A DNA stretch of 35,668 nt from an uncultured Coprococcus sp. (GTDB taxonomy: Bacteria; Bacillota; Clostridia; Lachnospirales; Lachnospiraceae): contig URJI01000016.1 of NCBI GenBank assembly GCA_900548215.1, forward strand, positions 1 through 35,668, read 5' to 3'. The notes under the pieces were generated by a model. It saw nothing but the letters and a program-made list of their open reading frames with translations. It was not told the origin of the DNA and made no database searches. Every line of letters starts with the position of its first letter. Position 1 is the first letter of the stretch. This document shows, one piece after another, positions 15,620 to 22,749 of this stretch. The translations under genes and the position numbers were made by a program.

Positions 15620-16027
15620 TTGACAAAGGAAGAGTGGTACGCCCGGCTTTTTGAACGTCTGGGGAGGTCGAAGTTCCGCAGTGGATTTCATTTGACACAG
15701 AAAGATATCGACTATATACATGAAAAGGGGCTGGATACCATAAGACAGCATGCACGGGATTTCATAGCACAGAGGGAAGCTCCTGCATTTATACCAAATG
15801 ATGGCAAACAGACGCCCATGCGTGGACATCCGGTGTTTGTGGCACAGCATGCAACGGCTGCATGCTGCCGTGAATGTATACGTAAGTGGCACACATTTGC
15901 ACCGGGAGTGGAGCTTGGGCCAAGGCAACAGGAGTATCTGGTGGATGTCATCATGACCTGGATAGAGAGGGAGCTTGAAGCAGCCGGAGATAAAATAATT
16001 TTATACCAGCGGTGTAATGACAAATAA
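15620..16027 (+). CDS. DUF4186-family protein
   Basis: A 135-residue protein of the DUF4186 family, of unknown function. Family-like features include FERLGRSKFRSGFHL near the N-terminus, IPNDGKQTPMRGHPVFVAQHATA, and CCRECIRKWH, with Cys and His residues that suggest metal binding. I chose TTG 15620 because GGAG at 15607-15610 is spaced 9 nt from it and the product then starts shortly before the conserved core; ATG 15605 in the same frame, adding five residues, is the alternative and has no ribosome binding site. Confidence 0.75.
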   Translation: MTKEEWYARLFERLGRSKFRSGFHLTQKDIDYIHEKGLDTIRQHARDFIAQREAPAFIPNDGKQTPMRGHPVFVAQHATAACCRECIRKWHTFAPGVELGPRQQEYLVDVIMTWIERELEAAGDKIILYQRCNDK

Positions 16028-16146
16028 TTATATTTGTGGTAGAGTACAGTTTAGGTGGTCAAATAAAAGAAGAAAATCAGGACACACCAATAAAAAATGA
16101 CTTAGGAAAAGGAACCCGGAAGGGATAGTCAGGAAAGGAAAGAATC

Positions 16147-16305
16147 ATGTTAAGTATAGTTTTCGCTAAATACATAACCCGAGAGTTTAATAGTGATGTG
16201 GCAGGGAATACTTTACATACAGATGATAAGCTGCGTGAACATATGTACTCATATGGTACAGGGCGAGAGCGTACGGAACATGATCATGCAAATATGCTTA
16301 CCTGA
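16147..16305 (+). CDS. Possible 52-residue small protein
   Basis: An ATG preceded by AGGAAAGGAAAG opens a frame of 52 codons ending at TGA 16303-16305. The peptide begins MLSIVFAKYITREFN and is hydrophilic and His/Glu-rich towards the end. No family was recognised. Support is limited to the ribosome binding site and its position in a 600-nt gap that is otherwise empty apart from a terminator and another micro-ORF. It could be chance. Confidence 0.3.
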   Translation: MLSIVFAKYITREFNSDVAGNTLHTDDKLREHMYSYGTGRERTEHDHANMLT

Positions 16306-16395
16306 AAGATCTGAGCAAATACATAACAGATTAAATAGGTTTCGATAGACTGAGATCAGCCAGATCTATCAGCATTAATAGATTGTAATCATGAT

Positions 16396-16463
16396 GCACG
16401 AAAAAACGTCCATCTATGTGAGTATTATAGAAGTATTCATGTGGATGGGCGTTTTTTTCGTGT
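16396..16463 (+). terminator. Strong intrinsic terminator in the 16028-16636 gap
   Basis: A long stem (about 16397-16414 with 16444-16462, including AAAAAACGTCCATC and GATGGGCGTTTTTTT) ends in T7 plus further T. It lies between the two possible micro-ORFs and upstream of the small XRE gene. Confidence 0.7.
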
Positions 16464-16527
16464 TTTTGAACTCGTCTTTGTGAAGAAGAAATCTGCCAGA
16501 ACTTAGAGATAAAAGAAAGGGATAGAT

Positions 16528-16644
16528 ATGGCAGAGATTGTATGTGTCGGATCGTTAGGGGCGCCAGGGGATGCGCTCTGCGCGGTTCACAATTTTAACA
16601 ATGCAGATGAGATGAGAATTTTAGGAGGGAAGTATTATGTGTAA
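16528..16644 (+). CDS. Possible 38-residue leader peptide overlapping the XRE gene
   Basis: ATG 16528, preceded by AAAGGGAT, opens a 38-codon frame (MAEIVCVGSLGAPGDALC at its start) that ends at 16642-16644, overlapping the first codons of the XRE gene at 16637 by 8 nt. The overlap would allow translational coupling. No homologue was recognised. Confidence 0.3.
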   Translation: MAEIVCVGSLGAPGDALCAVHNFNNADEMRILGGKYYV

Positions 16645-16891
16645 TGTACCAACAATTGACATGACAGGAACAGGCAGAAATATTGTGAAGCTTAGACAGA
16701 ATGCAGGTCTTTCTGTAAAGGATCTGCAGGATATATTTGGATTTGCCACTCCAAATGCGATATACAAGTGGCAGAAAGGTATGGCTATGCCAACCGTAGA
16801 TAACCTGATCATTCTAGCTGCCATCTTTGGTGTAACGGTAGATGATATCATTGCAGTAAATATCTGCTCGACAGTTGGAATCAGTGCGTAG
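16637..16891 (+). CDS. Small XRE-type helix-turn-helix regulator (second copy)
   Basis: An 84-residue single-domain XRE protein (helix-turn-helix about residues 12-66; KDLQDIFGFATPNAIYKWQKG). It is clearly related to the protein at 1121-1396, with the same IDxxxTG start, GF, IYKWQ, P..DN and VDD(I/L)(I/L) positions, so the two are probably paralogues of one small-regulator family. TTAGGAGGGA lies just before the ATG. A terminator follows closely. Target genes are not evident; neighbours are unrelated. Confidence 0.78.
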   Translation: MCNVPTIDMTGTGRNIVKLRQNAGLSVKDLQDIFGFATPNAIYKWQKGMAMPTVDNLIILAAIFGVTVDDIIAVNICSTVGISA

Positions 16892-16921
16892 CATAAAAAA
16901 TTTACATATTCATGTATATAA

Positions 16922-16957
16922 AGGCGGACAGCGGTACCTACGTTGCCCGCCTCTTTT
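16922..16957 (+). terminator. Terminator after the second small XRE gene
   Basis: Interrupted stem: AGGCGG (16922-16927) with CCGCCT (16947-16952) and CAGCG (16929-16933) with CGTTG (16941-16945, one G-U), followed by CTTTT. Confidence 0.6.
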
Positions 16958-16969
16958 ATGTTCCTGTAT

Positions 16970-17039
16970 GGGGACAGGTACCTCCGTCCCCAGGGGGGCA
17001 GGCACCTCCGTCCCCAGGGGGGCAGGCACCTCCGTCCCC
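16970..17039 (+). repeat. Three tandem 24-bp G/C-rich palindromic repeats
   Basis: Three units at 16970-16991, 16993-17015 and 17017-17039, each starting GGGG(A/G) and ending CCTCCGTCCCC, so each can form a GGGGAC/GTCCCC-type hairpin. The first unit has ACAGGTACC and the others GGCAGGCACC. The composition is unlike the surrounding AT-rich DNA. They resemble REP-like repeats found between genes in many Firmicutes. They happen to translate as repeated GAGTSVPR, which is not evidence of a gene. Confidence 0.8.
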
Positions 17040-17060
17040 ATAAGGGGTGAAAATTGGGGG

Positions 17061-17091
17061 TTGACTTGGAGTGAGCTCCAAGTGATATATT
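17061..17091 (+). promoter_or_regulatory. MerR-type promoter with 19-bp spacer and operator dyad
   Basis: TTGACT (17061-17066) and TATATT (17086-17091) are separated by 19 bp, the long spacer typical of MerR-controlled promoters. The spacer holds the dyad ACTTGGAG-TGAG-CTCCAAGT (17064-17083), like sites of NmlR/AdhR-type regulators. It drives the MerR gene, implying autoregulation. Confidence 0.8.
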
Positions 17092-17154
17092 CAGTACAGG
17101 ATAGAAAGTTTATTATAAATATTCAAGTACATAGATAAGTAAGAGGTGAGAAAT

Positions 17155-17550
17155 ATGACTATCAAAGAAGTAAGTGAAAAGTTTGATATCACTGCTGATA
17201 CCCTAAGATATTATGAGAGAGTGGGACTTATCCCTCCTGTAGCGAGAAATGCTAGTGGCAACAGGGATTATCAGGAAAAAGATGTCGATTGGGTTGAACA
17301 CACTGTATGCATGAGAAATGCTGGTGTTCCGATAGAGGTGCTTATTGAATATGTAAAACTGTTCCAGATGGGAGATGCTACATTTGGCGCGAGGCTGGAT
17401 CTCCTTAAGGAGCAGTATGAGAAACTTGAGAAGCAGAGAAAACAGATCGAAGCCACCATGGAGAGATTACATTACAAGATATCCAAATATGAGGAGGCCG
17501 TGAAGACCGGCAAGCTTGTATGGGACAGGAATTTTACTGATTGTGAATGA
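17155..17550 (+). CDS. MerR-family transcriptional regulator
   Basis: A 131-residue MerR-type activator. It has an N-terminal winged helix-turn-helix (TIKEVSEKFDITADTLRYYERVGLIPP, then RDYQEKDVDW), a middle segment VCMRNAGVPIEVLIEYVKL, and a C-terminal dimerisation coiled coil (about residues 85-125). It lacks the Cys clusters of metal-sensing MerR proteins, and its overall pattern is that of the NmlR/AdhR-like branch, which responds to reactive aldehydes or redox stress. ATG 17155 is chosen because AGAGGTGAG lies just upstream; a GTG at 17146 is less likely. It probably regulates itself and perhaps the DXS-like gene 139 nt downstream, though no second copy of the operator was seen there. Confidence 0.88.
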   Translation: MTIKEVSEKFDITADTLRYYERVGLIPPVARNASGNRDYQEKDVDWVEHTVCMRNAGVPIEVLIEYVKLFQMGDATFGARLDLLKEQYEKLEKQRKQIEATMERLHYKISKYEEAVKTGKLVWDRNFTDCE

Positions 17551-17598
17551 CAGATGCACAATCTGGAGCATGTGTGGATGTAAATGGAAAGGCAGATC

Positions 17599-17667
17599 AA
17601 TGAGCGATAATGCACTATGTTAATGAGCGGTATTGCATTATGTTAATGCGAGGCAATGTACTATGTT
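17599..17667 (+). repeat. Three tandem 23-bp repeats before the DXS-like gene
   Basis: Units at 17599-17621, 17622-17644 and 17645-17667, each starting AATG(A/C)G and ending TATGTT, 23 bp in period with a few substitutions. They end 22 nt before the start codon, so they lie in the leader or promoter of the gene. The period is not a multiple of three, which argues against coding. Confidence 0.85.
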
Positions 17668-17689
17668 AAAACAGGAGGATAAAGAAAAA

Positions 17690-19441
17690 ATGTATATTGA
17701 AAATATCAACGGACCACAGGATGTAAAGAAACTGACAGTAGACGAGATGGGAACACTTGCAGACGAGATGAGACATGCGCTTCTCATCAGAGCCAGCAAA
17801 CATGGCGGACATTTTGGCCCGAACTTTGGTATGGTGGAGGCAACCATAGCACTTCACTATGTATTTGAATCACCAAAGGATAAGATTGTGTATGACGTGT
17901 CACACCAGAGCTATCCGCACAAGATGCTTACAGGAAGAAAGGATGCATATCTCTATGAGGAGCACTATGATGATGTGACTGGTTACAGCAATCCGCATGA
18001 GAGCGAGCACGACTTCTTCACGGTTGGACATACTTCAACATCCATCAGTCTGGCTGCAGGCCTTGCAAAGGCAAGGGACCTTCAGGGCGCAGATGGCAAC
18101 GTGATAGCGGTGATAGGAGATGGCTCCCTGTCAGGAGGAGAGGCCCTTGAAGGCTTGGATTACGCTAAAGAGCTGGGTGGCAACCTCATCATAGTTGTAA
18201 ATGACAACGATATGTCCATAGCTGAGAACCATGGTGGACTCTATACAAATCTCAAATTACTCAGAGATACAAAGGGAACAGCGGAGTGCAATCTGTTCCG
18301 TGCCATGGGACTTGATTATTATTATGTGCATGAGGGCAATGATGTGGCAGCTCTCATAGACACATTTCAGAAGGTAAAGGATACAAAGAAGCCTGTTGTG
18401 GTCCACATCAGAACCCTCAAGGGAAAGGGTTATGCCCCGGCCGAGGAGCACAAGGAGCAGTGGCACTACAGCGGACCATTTGACATAGAGACAGGAAGAT
18501 CGTTATTTGAAAGCGACGAGGAGGACTACTCAAGCGTGTCCTGTGATTACCTGCTTGACAAGATGAAGAAGGACCCAAAGGTCGTTGCCATCACAGCGGG
18601 AACACCGACAGTTATGGGATTTACAGAGGATAAGAGACGCGAGGCCGGAAAGCAGTTTGTCGATGTGGGGATCGCAGAGGAGACAGCGGTGGCTCTTGCA
18701 TCGGGAATTGCAGCAGGCGGCGGCAAGCCTGTGTTCGGTGTGTACAGCTCATTTGTACAGAGAACATTTGACCAGGTATCTCAGGATCTCTGTATCAACA
18801 ACAATGCAGCCACTATAGTGACATTTGCAGGATCTGTATATGGAATGAATGATGTGACACATCTAGGATTTCAAGATATCCCGATGCTTTCAAATATACC
18901 TAATCTTGTATATCTTGCTCCGACAACAAAGGAAGAGTATATTGCTATGCTTGACTGGAGCATAGAGCAGAATGAGCATCCTGTGGCCATCAAGCTCCCA
19001 GGCGGTGCAATGGTAAGTGGAAGACCTGTGACGAAGGACTTCGGAGATCTGAATAAGTATGAGGTGACGCAGAAGGGAAGCAAGGTTGCCATACTCGGAC
19101 TTGGAACCTTCTACAGTCTGGCAAATGCCGTGGCAGACGAGATGGAGAGTGAGCTTGGGATAGATGCCACCGTCATCAATCCATACTATATCACAGGACT
19201 TGACGAGGAGCTTCTTGAAGGTCTCAAGGCAGACCACTCGGTTGTCATCACCATCGAGGACGGTATACTGGATGGCGGATTCGGCGAGAAGATTGCAAGA
19301 TTCTACGGTGATTCAGATATGAAGGTGCTGAATTATGGTCTTAAGAAAGAATTCCTTGACAGGTACGATGTCGAAGAGGTTCTTAAGGATAATCGTCTTG
19401 ATGCAGAGATGATCGCGGAGGATGTTAAAAAGTTGGTGTAA
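17690..19441 (+). CDS. DXS-like thiamine diphosphate enzyme
   Basis: A 583-residue transketolase-superfamily protein closest in architecture to 1-deoxy-D-xylulose-5-phosphate synthase, but shorter than the usual about 620. DXS-like motifs include YDVSHQSYPHKMLTGR, FFTVGHTSTSISLAAGLA, the ThDP site GDGSLSGGEAL...NDNDMSI, VDVGIAEE (catalytic Glu) and YSSFVQRTFDQ. Differences matter: the DXS segment DRAGIVG is here TFAGSVYG and YPRG is LPGG, so both arginines that hold the glyceraldehyde 3-phosphate phosphate group (Arg420 and Arg478 in E. coli) are absent, and EQH is EET. The start is ATG 17690 after AGGAGG; the frame stays open upstream through the 23-bp repeats but is not protein-like. It may act on another aldehyde rather than make DXP. 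Confidence 0.85.
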   Translation: MYIENINGPQDVKKLTVDEMGTLADEMRHALLIRASKHGGHFGPNFGMVEATIALHYVFESPKDKIVYDVSHQSYPHKMLTGRKDAYLYEEHYDDVTGYSNPHESEHDFFTVGHTSTSISLAAGLAKARDLQGADGNVIAVIGDGSLSGGEALEGLDYAKELGGNLIIVVNDNDMSIAENHGGLYTNLKLLRDTKGTAECNLFRAMGLDYYYVHEGNDVAALIDTFQKVKDTKKPVVVHIRTLKGKGYAPAEEHKEQWHYSGPFDIETGRSLFESDEEDYSSVSCDYLLDKMKKDPKVVAITAGTPTVMGFTEDKRREAGKQFVDVGIAEETAVALASGIAAGGGKPVFGVYSSFVQRTFDQVSQDLCINNNAATIVTFAGSVYGMNDVTHLGFQDIPMLSNIPNLVYLAPTTKEEYIAMLDWSIEQNEHPVAIKLPGGAMVSGRPVTKDFGDLNKYEVTQKGSKVAILGLGTFYSLANAVADEMESELGIDATVINPYYITGLDEELLEGLKADHSVVITIEDGILDGGFGEKIARFYGDSDMKVLNYGLKKEFLDRYDVEEVLKDNRLDAEMIAEDVKKLV

Positions 19442-19516
19442 GGAATATGATTATCTATGATAGACATGTTTAATATAGTCTATTTATTAGTGGAAATATA
19501 GAGCAGACATAAAATG

Positions 19517-19566
19517 CCCCATATAATTCTGAAGTTATTTTTCTGAATTTATATGGGGATATTTTA
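19517..19566. terminator. Terminator between the DXS-like gene and the Rpn gene
   Basis: CCCCATATA (19517-19525) pairs with TATATGGGG (19550-19558), with further partial pairing inside, then a T-rich stretch. It ends the DXS-like transcript and faces the convergent Rpn pseudogene. Confidence 0.6.
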
Positions 19567-19579
19567 TTTGAATATTTGA

Positions 19580-20334
19580 TTATGATATGATGCCCAGTTC
19601 GGTTAGAAGAGATATGGCTCCTTCTGCGGTATCTTTGTCAAAACCTAAGGCCTCGAGGTCTGATACATTAGAGATATTGTTCTCTTTGGCAATTTTTGTG
19701 GCTTCTTTTATTAAATTCTGCCCTTTAAACTTACCCTCAGAAACACCCTCGTCTCTGCTCTCCTGTAATTCTTTAGCCATGATCCTTCTCATAGCACTAT
19801 TCATAAAAGCATCACGCTCCTTCCATGTTTCAATCTTTTCCTCGTTAGCATCGGATACGATGGATGATATCGTGTCTGCGAACATGCCATGTCTTGTATC
19901 CAGATCTTTGATGTTAGACAAAAAATCATAAAATAAATCCTTGGATATGCCGCACGGACGATACTAATTGTAATATCTTTTTCGTTAATAGGAGTGCCAT
20001 TTGCCTCGCAATTCCCTGGTGCGATCATATACAAAAGAGCATATGCCTGCACCTTGTAAAATGTTTCGAGATTAAGCTCATCTCTGGGTGATTTGTATTC
20101 CAGAATATTGTGCTTTCTGAAGAATCTGCCTATATTGTTGTCGATCACCAGATCATCAGGTTTCTTGACAACAGTAAGATCAATGATCAAAGGTTTTCGT
20201 GTAAGCTGAAATTCGTCATTGAACTCAATGTCATCCTCGTAATCCATAAGATATAATCTCATGGCGTGGACAAATCCGGTGTGCCACTGGATAAGTTCCT
20301 TGTTTTCATCTGTATTTTCTTTCTTATTGCTCAA
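19580..20334 (-). pseudogene. Rpn-family PD-(D/E)XK nuclease gene with a frameshift
   Basis: On the minus strand, an N-terminal frame from 20334 shows FVHAMRLYLMDYEDDIEF, then PLIIDLTVV and ILEYKSPRDELN, consistent with the D...ExK active site of the Rpn/transposase-like PD-(D/E)XK family. The protein continues to AAYP and then switches to another frame, which continues DLFYDFLSNIKDLDTRHGMF and ends in the usual Lys/Glu-rich helical tail with KELQESRDEGVSEGKFKG. A single base lost near 19939-19942 would explain this; restoring it gives about 251 residues. The family promotes RecA-independent recombination in E. coli. The copy is probably inactive, or at best gives a truncated nuclease domain. 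Confidence 0.82.
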
Positions 20335-20405
20335 ATATGTACCTCCATTTTACCCCATAAAATAAAAAATAACAACGCAGTAAATGATCTGGCTGGCCAG
20401 CCGTT

Positions 20406-20621
20406 ATGGATGATTTACGTTTCCCGCGGGAGATACTTTTCACAGAGAATACAGTAGCGGGAAGAATATTTCAAGACTTGGAAAAACGATTTAACAAAAG
20501 TTTCACCAAAATATACAGAGCGGATAAAAACAAGCATTTATACGGCTTTGGGCAGGATTTTCGCAGGGATGGATTTGGGGCTAAAATAGTGTTACCATAT
20601 AGCAAAGCCGATACGAAATGA
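20406..20621 (+). CDS. Uncertain 71-residue ORF
   Basis: A frame beginning MDDLRFPREILFTEN in the gap between the Rpn pseudogene and the DMT transporter. Its residue mix (Phe, Lys, Arg, Asp) is protein-like, but there is no ribosome binding site and no recognisable family. It may be a gene remnant or chance. A GGCTGGCCAGCC palindrome lies at about 20391-20402, just upstream. Confidence 0.2.
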   Translation: MDDLRFPREILFTENTVAGRIFQDLEKRFNKSFTKIYRADKNKHLYGFGQDFRRDGFGAKIVLPYSKADTK

Positions 20622-20669
20622 TAAATGTATGTGTAGTTTACTGTTACACGTAAATGGGAGGCGCGTAAA

Positions 20670-21611
20670 ATGTGGATATTATTTGCAGTGGGTTCTTCGT
20701 TCTTTGCGGGGATCACGGCGATACTTGCAAAATGCGGTATAAGAAAGACGGATTCTGATGTGGCGACGGCTATAAGGACAGTTGTGGTTCTGCTGTTTGC
20801 CTGGCTGATGGTATTTGTCACAGGAGCCTGGACTGCAGACACATATATAAGCGGCAAGACTTTGCTTTTTCTGGTCCTCTCCGGCCTTGCAACCGGCGCA
20901 TCCTGGCTGTGTTATTTCAGGGCGCTGCAGAAAGGGGATATCAACAAGGTCGTTCCCATAGACAAATCAAGCACCGTGCTCACGATTCTGCTTGCCCTTA
21001 TATTCCTACATGAGGGGATCACCTGGGTTAAGGGTATCTCAATAGTTATGATAGGTGTGGGTACCATGCTTATGGTCACCAAAAAGAAAACTGCAGATGA
21101 TCAGGAGCTGTCAGAAAAAGATGTCGAACATATGTCAACAGACGGTGGCAGTGTGGCACAGAAACGGCGGGGAATGGGACTTTTGAATGGCAGCTGGCTG
21201 TTGCACGCCGTGCTCTCAGCTGTTTTTGCCAGTCTGACAGCGATACTCGGCAAGGTAGGGATATCGGATATCAACTCAAATCTGGGCACGGCGATCAGGA
21301 CAACGGTGGTTCTTGTCATGGCTTGGCTTATGGTGTTTGTGTCAGGAAAACAGCATGAGATAAAGGGCATAGAGAAGAAGGAGCTGCTGTTTATTGCGCT
21401 CTCCGGAATAGCCACGGGAGCATCCTGGCTGTGCTATTACAGGGCACTTCAGGACGGACCGGCAAGCGTGGTCGTCCCGATAGACAAGCTGAGCATGCTC
21501 ATCACCATTGCATTTTCAGGAATCGTGTTCCACGAAAAGCTGACCAAGAAAGCGGCTGTTGGTGTGGTATGCATCACTGCTGGAACTCTCTTAATTGCTA
21601 TGAATTTCTGA
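20670..21611 (+). CDS. EamA/DMT-superfamily transporter
   Basis: A 313-residue inner-membrane protein with two EamA repeats and about ten transmembrane helices. The two halves are visibly duplicated: FAGITAILAKCGI, TAIRTVVVLLFAWLMVFV and GLATGASWLCYFRALQKGD in the first, matched by FASLTAILGKVGI, TAIRTTVVLVMAWLMVFV and GIATGASWLCYYRALQDGP in the second. A charged linker at about residues 138-170 (with many Asp, Glu and Lys) separates them. GGGAGG precedes the ATG. DMT proteins export amino acids, nucleotides or other metabolites; the substrate here is unknown. Confidence 0.9.
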   Translation: MWILFAVGSSFFAGITAILAKCGIRKTDSDVATAIRTVVVLLFAWLMVFVTGAWTADTYISGKTLLFLVLSGLATGASWLCYFRALQKGDINKVVPIDKSSTVLTILLALIFLHEGITWVKGISIVMIGVGTMLMVTKKKTADDQELSEKDVEHMSTDGGSVAQKRRGMGLLNGSWLLHAVLSAVFASLTAILGKVGISDINSNLGTAIRTTVVLVMAWLMVFVSGKQHEIKGIEKKELLFIALSGIATGASWLCYYRALQDGPASVVVPIDKLSMLITIAFSGIVFHEKLTKKAAVGVVCITAGTLLIAMNF

Positions 21612-21672
21612 ATATTTTACGGTCTATTTAGAAAGTATTTATAGTTTCTTCCTGTGGATTTTATATCTATCG

Positions 21673-21701
21673 TTTACACTATATACAACGAAAAAGATAT
21701 A
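21673..21701 (+). promoter_or_regulatory. Candidate promoter for the phospholipase C-like gene
   Basis: TTTACA (21673-21678), 17-bp spacer, GATATA (21696-21701), about 70 nt before the start codon at 21772. Confidence 0.45.
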
Positions 21702-21771
21702 GAGGATACATTTGTACATGAGAAGCTTATCAAGCTGTGCTTGATGGCAGAACAGGCAGGAGGCGTTAAAT

Positions 21772-22458
21772 ATGAGAACAGCAGACCACATGAATCTGAG
21801 CAGATATATTATGGATCACATGGATGCCGGCGCATCTAAGCTGCAGAAGGCGGCGTTCATATTTGGCAGCATAGAGCCGGATATCAATATGCTGACTTAT
21901 TTCAGGGGCAGCATCCATGGCGAGGAGAAGCTTAGAGGACACAACTATGAAAATGTCCAAAAGTATATGGAAAAACTTACAAATAAACTCACAAAGAAAC
22001 TTGAGAAAGGCGGAATGGGAACTATAAGACAGAGCTTTCTTCTCGGAAAGCTTGTTCACTACGTGGCAGATTCATTCACATATCCGCACAACAGTTTATT
22101 TTTCGGAAATCTCAAAGAGCACTGCCAGTACGAGACAGAACTGCATGACTATGTGAATAAGACGATATCTTCAGTAGGTGTCAATATGGAAAGCATAGAT
22201 GATGGGCGAGACATAGTGGAATATCTCAGAGAAATGCATGACAGGTATGTCAGTGAGGCTCCGGGATGCGAGAATGATTACAGACATATCACACATGCAA
22301 TATCCGTGGTTACAGAGCGGTTCTGGCAGACAGAGAGTGTGTCAGTGCCATCCATGCGGGATGTTGCAATTGCATGTAAGGAACATATACCGGTTACGGC
22401 AAATGTAAGTATGGCAGCAGCTGGAAACGCTGGAATGGAGTCCACAGGGGTGGCGTAG
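21772..22458 (+). CDS. Zinc-dependent phospholipase C-like protein
   Basis: A 228-residue protein of the Zn-dependent phospholipase C/S1-P1 nuclease fold. The family pattern is visible as FGSIEPDIN (residues 29-37), HNYENVQKYM, and LLGKLVHYVADSFTYPHN, which provide Asp and His zinc ligands. No signal peptide is present, so this version is cytoplasmic, unlike clostridial alpha-toxins. AGGAGGCG precedes the ATG. The last about 35 residues are low-complexity Ala/Met/Gly. Many such small gut-bacterial proteins are annotated by family only; the substrate is unknown. No operon partner is evident. Confidence 0.85.
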   Translation: MRTADHMNLSRYIMDHMDAGASKLQKAAFIFGSIEPDINMLTYFRGSIHGEEKLRGHNYENVQKYMEKLTNKLTKKLEKGGMGTIRQSFLLGKLVHYVADSFTYPHNSLFFGNLKEHCQYETELHDYVNKTISSVGVNMESIDDGRDIVEYLREMHDRYVSEAPGCENDYRHITHAISVVTERFWQTESVSVPSMRDVAIACKEHIPVTANVSMAAAGNAGMESTGVA

Positions 22459-22574
22459 GAATAGCACACTGTAAAAAATCTGATATGTCTAAATTGAGTG
22501 CGCGATAAAGATTCAGTTAAGAAACTTTACAGAAACAACAAAATAGCTTGTGAAAAACAATTTAAAAATACCTC

Positions 22575-22603
22575 TTGCATTATTTTCTGAAGTCTGCTAT
22601 TAT
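22575..22603 (+). promoter_or_regulatory. Promoter of the amtB-glnK leader
   Basis: TTGCAT (22575-22580), 17-bp spacer, TATTAT (22598-22603). The predicted start site is near 22610, only a few bases before a terminator hairpin. Confidence 0.7.
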
Positions 22604-22613
22604 AAATCACGAC

Positions 22614-22657
22614 AAAGGCGTCAAATGAATCGAAAAGATTCGTTTGGCGCCTTTTTT
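22614..22657 (+). terminator. Leader terminator or attenuator upstream of amtB
   Basis: An 18-bp stem (22614-22631 with 22637-22654, a few G-U or mismatched pairs), GAAAA loop, and T6 run. It lies between the promoter and amtB, so amtB expression would require read-through or another promoter. Confidence 0.8.
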
Positions 22658-22671
22658 GTTTCATTAACAAG

Positions 22672-22720
22672 GGGGTCAGACCCCGTTTAGCACGTTAATG
22701 CAGCAAAGGGGCTTGATCCC
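22672..22720 (+). repeat. Palindromic repeats of the GGGGTCAGACCCC family
   Basis: A perfect GGGGTCAGACCCC at 22672-22684 is followed by a spacer containing CACGTTAATGCA, then a degenerate GGGGCTTGATCCC at 22708-22720, 36 bp downstream. The same unit and spacer occur three times at 30430-30516. Confidence 0.85.
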
Positions 22721-22749
22721 TTTAGGAAAAAAATAAGGAGGAAGAAACT

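Noticed and set aside
16875..17138. Reading frame with repeated GAGTSVPR
   Set aside because: It is the translation of the 24-bp G/C-rich palindromic repeats and has no ribosome binding site or other protein-like features.
21654..21839. Short frame overlapping the phospholipase C-like gene start
   Set aside because: Its second half is a shadow of that gene and the first half lies over a promoter; no family was recognised.
22610..22749. Glutamine or other riboswitch before amtB
   Set aside because: The promoter start is too close to the terminator to leave room for an aptamer, and no known riboswitch consensus is visible.
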